Counted from the stretch's first letter, positions 1-8,158 are shown. The stretch is DNA of 22,171 bases from Anaerolineae bacterium (GCA_027457205.1 DAIDTM010000398.1:1-22171); one strand, 5' to 3'. The notes: generated from the sequence alone by a model not told the origin. Numbers and translations: made by a program.

Positions 1-20
1 GCGATGAGAATGTTTATCAC
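1..20 (-). CDS. Start of probable NarL/FixJ response regulator (partial)
   Basis: Only the first codons are in the window. On the minus strand a GGAGG ribosome site stands six bases before a GTG that opens the reading M-I-N-I-L-I-(A). This is the usual first beta strand of NarL/FixJ receiver domains, which is normally followed by the acidic pair (ADD). It begins 62 bases after the stop of a HisKA_3 sensor kinase on the same strand, exactly where the cognate regulator of such kinases is normally encoded. The function is inferred from seven codons plus context, so another protein starting the same way cannot be excluded. Confidence 0.5.
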
Positions 21-82
21 AGCGTTCCTCCGGTGATGCTCTCCAAGATGTCAAAAAGTATCCGTGGTGTGAGTACGCAGCG

Positions 83-3000
83 TCAGACGGGTATCTCAGC
101 CATAACGATCGTTCCATGGCTCGGCGCGGCGCTGACGCGGACGTCGCCGCCGAATGCGAAGGCGCGTTCGCGCATTCCAAGAATACCAAAGGATTTCTGG
201 TTCGACAATTCACCTTCGGTAATCCCTCTGCCGTTATCCCGAATTTGCAGAATGAGTCTGCCTTGTTCCTCATTTAAACTGATTTCAACCTGTGTGGCTT
301 GGGCGTGCCGAGCGATATTCGTCAATGCTTCTTGAAGGATACGAAATGCCGCAGTGGAAAGATCCAAGTCAAGGTGGCTATCGTCGACGGTGGATTTGAA
401 TTCGCATTTGATGCCGGTCCGCGCTTGGAATTCCTGAATCTGCCATTCGATTGCCGCGCTGAGACCCAAGTGATCGAGGATTTCGGGGCGCAGCTCCCGA
501 ACGATGTGTCGCATCTTCTGGATCGTTTCATCGATGAGCTGAATGGTGGAGTTGATCTCATCGACGAGCGTTTCGCGCTGGAGCTTGGCGCCCTTGTCCG
601 CGAGTTTCTCCCCAAGAAGCGAGACATCGATTTTGATTGCCGTCAACACTTGACCCAACTCGTCGTGGATTTCGCGCGCGATCCGGATGCGCTCTTCCTC
701 GCGCGCCGATTGCAAATGCGCTGAGAGCAGACGCAGTTGTTCATTTGCCTGTTTGCGTTCGTTGACCTCGGCTTCGAGATTGCGGTTGGTATTTTGCAGT
801 TCAATCGTCCGGCTGATGACACGCTGTTCAAGCTCCTCGTTCAACTGCTGCGAATCCCGGTACAACCGCGCGTTATCTACGGAGAGCGCGGCGCGGCGCG
901 CCAGTTCCTCCGCCAGGGCGACGTCCGCCAGCCCATAGTGCCGTTCCGATTGCGAGGAAACGAACGTGATTGCGCCCAGTATTCGCCCGCGCGCTACTAA
1001 CGGCGCGATGATGTACGATTTCAGTCCCAGTTCGACGAGCATTTTCAGATGCTCGATATCGCGCGCTCCCGCCGCGATTTGTTCGTCGGTCACCTGCGCG
1101 GCGAATTCAGACTTGCCGGTGCGCAACACGTTGTGGACGCCATACGGCGCGTTGGGATCGGGCGGGTAGCGGCGCTGCATTTCCTTTGCCAACTTGATTT
1201 TTTCCGGGTCGACGTGCGCGATGGCGACTTGGTGAAGTTCACCGTCATCTTGGAAGACATCGACTCCGCACCAATCCGCGATCTCTGGCACCGCTAGCCG
1301 CGCAACGCTCGCCAGAGTTTCTCCATAGTCCAAAGAAGATGCCAGCACGCGGCTGGCTTCAGCCAAGAAACGTTGGGATTCCTCAGCGCGTTTACGCTGC
1401 GTGATGTCGCGCGCGATCGTCGATGCTCCGATCACTCTGCCGGTGGAATTCTTGATCAGGGAAATGCTCACCGAGACGTTGATGCGGCTACCATCCTTTC
1501 TGATCCGTTCGGTGTCATGGAGCAGCATCGGCTCGCCGCGTTTGAGACGTTCGGTGGTCGCGTGAAACTCGTCTAGCCGTTCCGGTGGGTAGAGCATCGT
1601 GATCGACTTACCGACCGCTTCTTCCGCGGGATAGCCGTACAGCCGGGTCGCGCCAGGATTCCAATTTTGAATAATGCCGTCAATCGTCTTCCCGATGATG
1701 GCGTCCTCGGAAGATTCGACGATGGCAGCCAGCCGCGCGAGTTCTTCCTCGGCGCGTCGGCGCTCGGTGATGTCGTGAAAAATATTGACCGCGAATTGCA
1801 CCTGCCCGCGTTCGTCCCGCACTGGAGCCGCGCTGACCTGCGACCATCGTTCTTCACCGGTCTTGACCACACGAAAGCGCACTAATGTCGTTTCCGGCTG
1901 CTCTCCATTAAGCGCCTGCCGACCCGGCAGCCGTTCCAACGGAAGAGGTTTGCCCGTTTCGTCCATTATGACGAAATTCTGCATCACTTCCGAGATGGAC
2001 GCATTCAGCAACGCTTGCGGAGAAGGAAAGCCAATCAGCCGCGCCGCGGCATCGTTGGCGTAGATCAGGCGCCCTTTCAAGTCTTGCGCCGTAATGCCAT
2101 CGGCGACGCCTTGGAGGATGATCGCTTGTTGCTCTCTGGACAGCTTGAGCGCCTCTTCTGCCTTTTTGCGTTCGAGGAACTGTCCGATCTGACTTCCCAG
2201 CGCGCTCATCATTTGGAGGAACGCTTCGTCCGGCGGGCGGACTTGAGGGCTAAAGAATTCAATGACGCCGGTGAATTCATCGTCTGACAGAATCGGAAAG
2301 CCGAACGCGCTATGCAGATTGTTTTTCGCCGCAACCTTCCCGCGCGGAAAGTTGGCGTCCTGACTCACCTCGCTGATCCACGATGGACTGTTGCTCGTCC
2401 AGACGCGCCCAGGCAGCCCGACGCCGGGCGCGAAGAGCATCTCACGGGTAAGCGCTTCGAATTCCTCGATCTGCGCATCGGAGACATGCCAGACATCCAC
2501 ACACCGCAGCAGGTCGACGGTATGGTCGATGCTCCACATCGCGCCGACCTGCCATCCCGCGCTTTCGCAAATGGCTTGGAGGATTTTTGGGGTCGCGCCG
2601 CTCAATGTATCAGACTCGGCGAGCGCGCGCGTCACGGCGTACTGTGCGGCTTGGAGTTTTTCTGCGTGCTTGCGTTCGGTAATGTCGCGAAGAATGCCGG
2701 TGAAATACGGTTCGCCGTTGCGGATGAATTTGCCTAGTGAGATTTCCAAAGGAATCGCCTTGCCATCCTTGCGCAAACCAACAAGTTCAACACTTTCCCA
2801 AGAGAACTGTTGCTCGCCGGTCTCAAGGTATCTTTTCATAGACGCGTGGTGCGCGTCTCGCTGGTCTTCTCGCATAAGGACGGTTAGCTCCCGCCCGATC
2901 ATTTCCACGCGCGAATAGCCGAATATTTTTTCAGCCGCCCGATTCACCAGCACCATCTTGTCGTCTTTATCGATCGTGATGATCGCATCGGACGCGGCTT

Positions 3001-3766
3001 CCGTGAAAACGCGATAGCGTTCTTCGCTGGCTTCCAACGCCCCTTCCGCACGCCGGCGCTCGGTGATATCGCGGAAGACTAAAACAACGCCAGCCTGGTC
3101 TCCTTTTTCATCTTCGATTGGCGCGGCGCTATCGTCAATCGGTATACGGTCTCCATCCGCGGCGATCAATACGCTGTGATCTCCCAATCCGACGATGCCG
3201 CCCTCCTTGAAGACCCGAGCAATAGGATCGGCGATGGGCGCGCCGGTTTTCTCTTCGACGATATGGACGATCTCGCTTAGCGGCTTTCCTTCGGCGCGTT
3301 CTCGTTTCCAACCAATCAAGGACTCGGCGACCGGATTGATAAAGGTCACCAAACCCTGTCGGTCCGTCGTCACAATGGCATCCCCGATACTGGACAATGC
3401 CACGCGCCACAGTTCGCGCTGCTCCCGCACTTGTTCTTCAGTCCGCTCGCGCAAGACCGTCAGCCAATTGATGAGCAATCCGATAAACGCAAAGACGCCA
3501 AGGCGGACCGCTTCGTCTACGGTCGCGATCCTCAGAGGTAAACCGGGACCGAGGATGAAATAAACGTTTGCCAACAGCGCAATGGCGGTTGCGAGGAGTC
3601 CCGGACCCAAGCCGCCGTACCAGGTGCTGATCAGAATGGCGGCGACGTCTAATAAGAACGGACTGCCCGTCCGAAGAACGGTCGTCTGGGTGACCAGGAT
3701 CGCGACAAGACTGGACAAAATGGCAACGCCATAGCGTTGCAGTGGTGGATGCGCGGCTAACTTCAT
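83..3766 (-). CDS. Multi-PAS/GAF sensor histidine kinase (DUF4118, HisKA_3, NarL-partner type)
   Basis: This is a 1227-residue membrane sensor kinase. Order from the N-terminus: a KdpD-like DUF4118 segment with about four helices (about 10-105), PAS (about 120-235), PAS (about 245-370), GAF (about 375-540), PAS (about 550-680), PAS (about 685-810), GAF (about 815-975), coiled coil, HisKA_3 and HATPase_c. The PAS domains end in DITERRRAE/DITQRKRAE linkers. The phospho-acceptor is His1034 in REIHDELGQ. The ATPase shows the N box (QEALTNIARHA), G1 (DNGRGI) and G2 (GILGMRERA). HisKA_3 kinases phosphorylate NarL/FixJ regulators, and one appears to start 62 bases downstream. I place the start at the ATG before KLAAHPP because a GGAG lies just upstream. 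A start 132 bases earlier would overlap the transporter gene and give no recognisable sequence. The signal is unknown; the many soluble PAS/GAF modules suggest redox, gas or small-ligand sensing. Confidence 0.95.
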   Translation of the reverse strand: MKLAAHPPLQRYGVAILSSLVAILVTQTTVLRTGSPFLLDVAAILISTWYGGLGPGLLATAIALLANVYFILGPGLPLRIATVDEAVRLGVFAFIGLLINWLTVLRERTEEQVREQRELWRVALSSIGDAIVTTDRQGLVTFINPVAESLIGWKRERAEGKPLSEIVHIVEEKTGAPIADPIARVFKEGGIVGLGDHSVLIAADGDRIPIDDSAAPIEDEKGDQAGVVLVFRDITERRRAEGALEASEERYRVFTEAASDAIITIDKDDKMVLVNRAAEKIFGYSRVEMIGRELTVLMREDQRDAHHASMKRYLETGEQQFSWESVELVGLRKDGKAIPLEISLGKFIRNGEPYFTGILRDITERKHAEKLQAAQYAVTRALAESDTLSGATPKILQAICESAGWQVGAMWSIDHTVDLLRCVDVWHVSDAQIEEFEALTREMLFAPGVGLPGRVWTSNSPSWISEVSQDANFPRGKVAAKNNLHSAFGFPILSDDEFTGVIEFFSPQVRPPDEAFLQMMSALGSQIGQFLERKKAEEALKLSREQQAIILQGVADGITAQDLKGRLIYANDAAARLIGFPSPQALLNASISEVMQNFVIMDETGKPLPLERLPGRQALNGEQPETTLVRFRVVKTGEERWSQVSAAPVRDERGQVQFAVNIFHDITERRRAEEELARLAAIVESSEDAIIGKTIDGIIQNWNPGATRLYGYPAEEAVGKSITMLYPPERLDEFHATTERLKRGEPMLLHDTERIRKDGSRINVSVSISLIKNSTGRVIGASTIARDITQRKRAEESQRFLAEASRVLASSLDYGETLASVARLAVPEIADWCGVDVFQDDGELHQVAIAHVDPEKIKLAKEMQRRYPPDPNAPYGVHNVLRTGKSEFAAQVTDEQIAAGARDIEHLKMLVELGLKSYIIAPLVARGRILGAITFVSSQSERHYGLADVALAEELARRAALSVDNARLYRDSQQLNEELEQRVISRTIELQNTNRNLEAEVNERKQANEQLRLLSAHLQSAREEERIRIAREIHDELGQVLTAIKIDVSLLGEKLADKGAKLQRETLVDEINSTIQLIDETIQKMRHIVRELRPEILDHLGLSAAIEWQIQEFQARTGIKCEFKSTVDDSHLDLDLSTAAFRILQEALTNIARHAQATQVEISLNEEQGRLILQIRDNGRGITEGELSNQKSFGILGMRERAFAFGGDVRVSAAPSHGTIVMAEIPV

Positions 3767-3875
3767 TTTCGGCTCCAGAGGCGCACGGCTTGGCGATGCA
3801 GCATATCTGATTCGTTCCAAATTATACCTTACGCGCAATTTCGTGTAAACCGGTGTTTCGAATAAGCAGCGGCGG

Positions 3876-4697
3876 CTAAGATTGCCCCCAAGTGACAATC
3901 AAACCGATGGACGCAGCCAACATGGTTAGCGTCGTTATCCAACCCAAGAGATTGACACCCAGACCATTCACTCGCCTGCCCATTATTTCTTTGTTATTTG
4001 ATATCAGCATGATGACAATCAGGAGCGGCGGCGCGATGAGTCCGTTGATCACCGCCGTCCAATAAAGTGCGTCGATCGGATTGATACCTACAAAGTTAAT
4101 CAACATGCCGACGAGGGTAGAGCCAGCAATTGTCGCGTAGAACTGCTTGGCGCGGTTTGGTTTCTCATTGAGACCCGCTTTCCACTCGCCGATCTCGGCA
4201 AAAGCGTACGCGGCTGACCCGGTGAGAATCGGCACCGCTAACAAGCCCGATCCGATTAAACCAATCGCCAAAAGAAAACTTGCGGCATCGCCGGCGAGAG
4301 GACGCAGCGCATCTGCGGCATCCGTCGCGGAATGGATGTCTGTCTTGCCGGACTGGAACAACGTAGCCGCAGTCGCAAGGATGATAAAGTACATCACCAG
4401 GTTCGAGAAGAACATACCGACAGCCGTATCTGCCGCCGCGTATTCCAATTCCATCGTCGTCGCGCCCTTGCGCTGCCAAAGGCGCTTGCGCCCCGTACTG
4501 ATTTCTTCCTCGACTTCCTCGCTCGCCTGCCAAAAAAAGAGATAAGGTGAGATCGTCGTCCCCAAAAGAGCGACCAAAGTCGCGAGGGTTTTCGCGTCGA
4601 GACTGAAGGTGGGAATGAAGGTTCCCCGGAGCACTTGCGCCCAATCCGGCTTGGCAAAAAATGCAGAACCAATATACGCCAACAATGCCAGGGTCAA
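3876..4697 (-). pseudogene. C-terminal two thirds of an Nramp-family metal transporter, cut off by an in-frame TGA
   Basis: This half continues the 4731-5147 frame without a shift; only the TGA at 4731-4733 separates them. It carries the remaining helices of an Nramp-like divalent metal ion transporter, with the TM6 region GTTISPYLFFWQASEEVEEE and later helices such as ALYWTAVINGLIAPPLLIVI. Read together, the halves make a 423-codon gene, normal for the family. The TM6 stretch reads T-I-S-P-Y where classical MntH has the metal-binding M-P-H motif, as in the divergent DDDPSG subgroup. Translation could restart at the TTG at 4697, but I see no ribosome site, and a polytopic half would probably not function. 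Codon use still looks coding, so the lesion is recent, or is a sequencing error. Confidence 0.75.
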
Positions 4698-4730
4698 CCA
4701 CTTGAAGATATCGACGATGAGCCGATACGA

Positions 4731-5147
4731 TCACAAAATCTGAAAACTCACGATCAAGAGCGCGATTGGCACTATCATGACAACCGGTGGAATCGGGAGC
4801 AGCAGGTTAATCGCCGCGGCAATCGCGCCGATATCCGCGCCGGCATTGATCGTATTGGCAATGACTAGAGCGAAGATGACCGGGTAAAGCAACCACTTGC
4901 CGTAGTGGCGTCTAAGCACACCGGCAATGTCCATGCCCGTAACCAAACCAACCTTCGCGCAGATATACTGCACAGCGGTCATCATCGGAAATGTAAATAA
5001 TGCTGTCCATAACACACCAAATCCTAATGCGGCGCCCGCGATCGCATAGGTACCAATGCCAGAAGGGTCATCGTCTGATGCTCCGGTGATAATGCCGGGT
5101 CCAACGACTTGCAGGAAACCTTTGATCAATTTGGATCTGCTTACCAA
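4731..5147 (-). CDS. N-terminal part of Nramp-family divalent metal transporter (138 aa, ends at premature TGA)
   Basis: The first four or so helices of an Nramp-like transporter, which would move Mn2+, Fe2+, Mg2+ or similar ions with protons across the inner membrane. The TM1 motif is GASDDDPSGIGTYA, the DPS variant of the DPGN metal-binding motif. It begins at TTG behind GGAGG and has no better start nearby. The reading ends ...LLIVSFQIL-TGA, then resumes in the same frame as SYRLIVDIFKWLTLALLAYI, which is the next transmembrane segment of the family. TGA could come from GGA, CGA or TGG by one base change. The same family is otherwise intact downstream, so I treat both parts as one broken gene. 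The divergent neighbour begins 330 bases away on the plus strand. Confidence 0.7.
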   Translation of the reverse strand: MVSRSKLIKGFLQVVGPGIITGASDDDPSGIGTYAIAGAALGFGVLWTALFTFPMMTAVQYICAKVGLVTGMDIAGVLRRHYGKWLLYPVIFALVIANTINAGADIGAIAAAINLLLPIPPVVMIVPIALLIVSFQIL

Positions 5148-5278
5148 TCGCCCTCCGCGTCTCGCAGCCCCGTTGGATGGTCAGCCGTGTAAAAGTGTAT
5201 CACAAATCTGCGCGAGTGTCTCTCGTTTTTTGTTCGGTTCTTTTGTCGTAAATAATATGACACGTGAACGGTAGCGCG

Positions 5279-5307
5279 TGCTACGAAAACGTCATATTTT
5301 GCTCTAT
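5279..5307 (+). promoter_or_regulatory. 29-nt upstream element, copy A
   Basis: TGCTAC followed by ATATTTTGCTCTAT at a fixed distance. It matches the element at 8130-8158 at 23 of 29 positions with no gap, counted by eye. It lies 170 bases before the sigma-like fusion gene and 131 bases before the divergent Nramp gene. A shared promoter or operator is inferred; no -35/-10 pair of textbook quality is visible. Confidence 0.4.
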
Positions 5308-5359
5308 AAAATTAGTGTGGCAAATGGTGTATGCTATATCAATAGGTTCGCCAACGTAA

Positions 5360-5379
5360 GGCAAATTTGGAAATTTGCC
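5360..5379. promoter_or_regulatory. Perfect palindrome, possible operator
   Basis: Arms GGCAAATTT and AAATTTGCC around a central GG form a perfect 20-bp dyad, 98 bases before the start of the sigma-like gene. It sits in the AT-rich 330-bp divergent gap (5148-5477). With a 2-base centre it is better suited to binding a dimeric protein than to an RNA hairpin. The regulator is unknown. Confidence 0.45.
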
Positions 5380-5392
5380 CCACATTTTTCCG

Positions 5393-5405
5393 TTCAAAAT
5401 TTGAA
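5393..5405. promoter_or_regulatory. Second short palindrome, possible operator half of a pair
   Basis: TTCAAA-A-TTTGAA, 13 bp, lies 13 bases after the 20-bp palindrome and shares its AAATTTG core. The two could be tandem sites for one repressor. AT-rich dyads of this length also occur by chance, so confidence is modest. Confidence 0.3.
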
Positions 5406-5477
5406 TTGGCGAAGGTATTGTATATCGAAGGGCTTTAACCCGGATGGGCAGTCTCCAAATGGAAGGATAATTTATCC

Positions 5478-7127
5478 ATGGCATCACTTTCCGATCATCA
5501 GCTCATCGAACAGTCTCAACTGGGTCAAGGCGAGGCGCTCGGACAGCTCTTTGATCGACACGGCGCCGGCGTATTCGATTTCATTGCCCGCGTGATGGGC
5601 GACCCTGACGAAGCGATCCACCTGTTGGTCGATGTCTTTGCGCGTTTTCCCCAAGCCGCGGCTGGAATCCCGGAGCACGAGTCGATTCGCGGCGCGTTAT
5701 TCTCGCTAGCACGCGAGACGGCGCTATCCTATCTCCGCCGACGCGGCTGGCTCGACGCGCTTCCACCACTCATGCCGTTGAGCGGCGCAGCGTCTGATCT
5801 GGCAAATGATATTTGGCAAGCCGCGCGCGCGATGCCGGCGTCGCAGCGCGCCGTGCTTGCCATTGTCGAGCATCAATCACTTTCGCCCGCGGAGCAAGCC
5901 GCGGCGCTTGGCATCGCGCGCCACGCACTCCCGGATGTAACCGCGGAGGCACGCCGCACTTTCGACGAACTATTCGATCTTCACGCGCGCGCCGAAGGCA
6001 AGCCCACCTCCGCGTCGGTCGATGCCGGGTTAGTGCCCGGCTTGCAGCGTCGTAATCCGGACTCGAACGCATCGCTCTTCACGTTCCTGCCATCGATTGT
6101 CCTTCTCGACGCGGCTCAAAGCCGCGTGCGTAGCCAGATCGTCGCGGCAGTTGGCTCGCAGCCCGAAGCGGAGATGCTTCCGCCGATGCTCGTCCAGCCG
6201 CCGCCGCAAGAGAGGGTTCCCGGCGTAGAAAGAGACTTGGCGCCCATGCTCATTGGGCTTGCGCTCTTCGCGGCGTTCTTGATCGCGATCCTCGCCGCGC
6301 TTGCAATCAATAACGCGCAGCAAACGGCTAATGCCGGCAGCAATCCGCCGGTGATCAGGCAGGTCGATCCGCCGGATGGCGCAATGTTGTCTTCAGGCGC
6401 GGGTGTCGTTGTCCAAGCGGTCTATGGCGATAACCGAGCCATCGATCTCAAGTCGGTGCGATTAATACTTGATGGCCGCGATGTCACCGTAGAATCGACC
6501 GTTGCTGAAACGTCCGTTTCGTACGTGGCAGACCTGGGACCAGGGCAGCATATCGCCGTGGTCGAACTCAAGGACACGTCCGGCACTACAGCCAGTCGGA
6601 CTTGGCAATTCACGGTTGCAGGTTTCACCGCCACACCGACAACAACTCCGTTGCCCACGCCAACGAATCTGCCGAGCGCGACTCCGCTTCCCACCGCGAC
6701 GCGTGCACCGACATCCACGCCGTTGCCTCCGCCAACACAAACCCCGGTGCCGCCGCTGCCCGACCTGGTCGTTACGGACATTTCGCTCAGTCCGGACGCG
6801 GAGATCATCTACGCGATTCAAAATAGCGGAAACGGCGACGTGACGGCGCCCTTCTTGATCCAAGTCTTCGTCGATGGAGTCATTGTCGATGCCAATCGCA
6901 AGGTGTCTACCCTCGGCGCGGGTCAGTCGATATCGTTGTTTGTTCCGAACTATCGGCTGTCAGGAACACACACGGTAAGCGTAAGTGTCAACTCCGATAG
7001 ATCGATCAAAGAGTCGGACTATGGCAACGATGAGTTGACGCGAACGCTGACTGGTCCAACGCCAACCCCATCGCCGATCCCAACATCGACCCCATCGCCG
7101 ACCCCAACGTCGTCGCCCACTCCATAG
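5478..7127 (+). CDS. Membrane-spanning sigma-70-like protein with external Ig-like and CARDB domains
   Basis: This 549-residue protein has an unusual layout. Residues about 5-90 resemble region 2 of ECF sigma factors (DHQLIEQSQLGQGEALGQLF, then an FSLARETALSYLRRRG segment). Residues about 112-165 resemble region 4 (MPASQRAVLAIVEHQSLSPA then EQAAALGIARHAL). One hydrophobic helix (about 257-279) follows, then an Ig-like domain (about 287-385, NPPVIRQVDPPDGAMLSSGA), a Thr/Pro linker, a CARDB domain (about 427-527, PDLVVTDISLSPD) and a Thr/Pro/Ser tail. If region 2/4 is cytoplasmic, the Ig and CARDB parts are outside. The sigma portion is divergent: the acidic signature of region 2.2 and the usual recognition-helix residues are weak, so it may no longer bind promoters. 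GGAAGGA lies 10 bases before the ATG. The protein ends inside a T/P repeat, so a further C-terminal domain may have been lost. No separate anti-sigma gene is next to it. Confidence 0.85.
   Translation: MASLSDHQLIEQSQLGQGEALGQLFDRHGAGVFDFIARVMGDPDEAIHLLVDVFARFPQAAAGIPEHESIRGALFSLARETALSYLRRRGWLDALPPLMPLSGAASDLANDIWQAARAMPASQRAVLAIVEHQSLSPAEQAAALGIARHALPDVTAEARRTFDELFDLHARAEGKPTSASVDAGLVPGLQRRNPDSNASLFTFLPSIVLLDAAQSRVRSQIVAAVGSQPEAEMLPPMLVQPPPQERVPGVERDLAPMLIGLALFAAFLIAILAALAINNAQQTANAGSNPPVIRQVDPPDGAMLSSGAGVVVQAVYGDNRAIDLKSVRLILDGRDVTVESTVAETSVSYVADLGPGQHIAVVELKDTSGTTASRTWQFTVAGFTATPTTTPLPTPTNLPSATPLPTATRAPTSTPLPPPTQTPVPPLPDLVVTDISLSPDAEIIYAIQNSGNGDVTAPFLIQVFVDGVIVDANRKVSTLGAGQSISLFVPNYRLSGTHTVSVSVNSDRSIKESDYGNDELTRTLTGPTPTPSPIPTSTPSPTPTSSPTP
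7065..7112 (+). repeat. 24-nt tandem direct repeat coding a Thr/Pro/Ser tail
   Basis: Two adjacent 24-nt units (7065-7088 and 7089-7112), beginning ACCCCATCGCCGA, differ at two positions. They encode the TPSPIPTS/TPSPTPTS-like end of the sigma-like fusion protein. Such low-complexity tails expand and contract by slippage. Confidence 0.7.
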
Positions 7128-7138
7128 CAGACAATTTC

Positions 7139-7192
7139 AAGGAGGCGTAGAATTTGGGCTACAGAACATTCACAATCCATTTTTGCGAATAA
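7139..7192 (+). other. Orphan ribosome site with a 12-codon reading, likely relic of a gene start
   Basis: A perfect AAGGAGG (7139-7145) is followed eight bases later by TTG, opening G-Y-R-T-F-T-I-H-F-C-E and then TAA. It is a good initiation signal with almost nothing to translate. It lies just after the sigma-like gene and before two gene remnants, so I read it as the surviving start of a deleted gene. A tiny leader peptide is the alternative. Confidence 0.3.
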
Positions 7193-7265
7193 CCTAACGG
7201 CACGCGCGATCCAAATCCGACAGGAGAATGACCTTGCCGCAGCGCTGATCGAGCGGCGTGATCCA

Positions 7266-7509
7266 ATGCCCAAGCGCGACGCTTTCCCACTTGAGCCGAA
7301 TCATACTCATTTTATTCTCGTCCCCGGAGACAAGTGTGGTGACGAGTCCCGCTGGATTGCTCGGGTTGCAAGTCGGCTAGCCGCCAGTCAGCCATCGGTG
7401 ACAGTTCTCATCAACGGCGGCGAGCGGAGATTGGTTCAAACCAGGCTGCTGAGCGCAATCGACCTGAGCGATGGTCCGGAAGAATTACGGACTGCGATCG
7501 AAACAGGGA
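7266..7509 (+). pseudogene. Remnant of a SLOG/LSDAT-prok (TRPM-type SLOG) protein
   Basis: The frame holds two blocks typical of the prokaryotic TRPM-like SLOG domain: HTHFILVPGDKCGDESRWIA then VTVLINGGE, followed directly by LLSAIDLSDGPEELRTAIE. In intact members those blocks are separated by a stretch containing the glycine-rich AGSGR nucleotide-binding loop, so an internal deletion is inferred. The frame stays open upstream to about 7145 but shows nothing recognisable. Downstream it runs into GH63-like sequence that is coding in another frame. SLOG domains bind or process nucleotide-derived ligands; nothing here suggests the remnant still works. Confidence 0.55.
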
Positions 7510-8083
7510 GCAGGACAATGGCGCAACGGGATGATCCCGCACATCATCTTCAACTCGAACACCTCCGGTTATATCCCCGATCCGCACAGTTGGCAGATCG
7601 CGCGCTCGCCGGACGCGCCGGCATCGATCCTGCCCTCCGGCATCACACAGCCGCCAATGATCACCATTGCTGTGCGCGACATTTGCCGCGCTGATACCGC
7701 TTTACGCTGGACTCGCGACGAAGGAACAGACCGACCGCCTTGTCAAACGCTTGCTGAATCGCGAGGAGTACGCGCCAGATACGACCACCACGCTCCGCGT
7801 GCCCACCGCGAGCAAATCGCCCAATTACTTTGCGCCGCGCGGCTATTGGCGTGGACCCATCTGGGTGAATATGAATTGGTTCTTGATTCACGGGCTGAAG
7901 CAGTACGGCTATGCCAACCTTGCGCGCGAGATTCGGGTTGACACGCCGACGTTGGTCGAGCGCTCCGGCTTCCACGAATACTTTGACCCACGTACCGGCG
8001 AGGGCGATGGTAGCGATATCTTCTCTTGGAGCGCCGCGCTCGTCATCGATCTGGTAGAGGATTATGAAACGTCGTCGTCTTGA
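7510..8083 (+). pseudogene. Broken GH63-like glycosidase (glucosylglycerate hydrolase / MGH1-like), C-terminal remains
   Basis: Two pieces in different frames. Piece one (about 7510-7670) reads GQWRNGMIPHIIFNSNTSGY and later ILPSGITQPPMITIAVRDI, the substrate-site region of MGH1-like GH63 enzymes including the hallmark SGITQPP. Piece two (about 7667-8083) reads FAALIPLYAGLATKEQTDRL, then YFAPRGYWRGPIWVNMNWFL and SGFHEYFDPRTGEGDGSDIF-SWSAAL, the end of the same fold. The N-terminal domain and about 100-150 residues between the pieces, where intact enzymes have a catalytic acid, are missing, and the frame changes at the junction. In this family known enzymes hydrolyse glucosylglycerate or mannosylglycerate, which fits the glucosyl-3-phosphoglycerate synthase gene 2.3 kb downstream. 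Inactive as it stands. Confidence 0.75.
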
Positions 8084-8129
8084 CCCGGCAACCGTGTCGC
8101 ATAGAGTGCTACAAGGCAGTTGTCCCCAT

Positions 8130-8158
8130 TGCTACACAAATCTCGTATTTTGCGCTAT
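8130..8158 (+). promoter_or_regulatory. 29-nt upstream element, copy B
   Basis: TGCTAC followed at the same distance by GTATTTTGCGCTAT: 23/29 matches to copy A at 5279-5307 with no gap. It lies 147 bases before the first HEAT/Asp-box gene. The rest of 8084-8305 shows only the AGGAGG at 8295-8300 of the next gene. Confidence 0.4.

Noticed and set aside
3767..3898. 44-codon upstream extension of the sensor kinase
   Set aside because: Overlaps the transporter gene end and lacks a ribosome site; the ATG at 3766 has a GGAG and begins the hydrophobic DUF4118 part.
4731..4733. TGA as selenocysteine in the Nramp gene
   Set aside because: No Sec-containing Nramp is known to me and I saw no obvious stem-loop just downstream; a nonsense mutation or read error is simpler.
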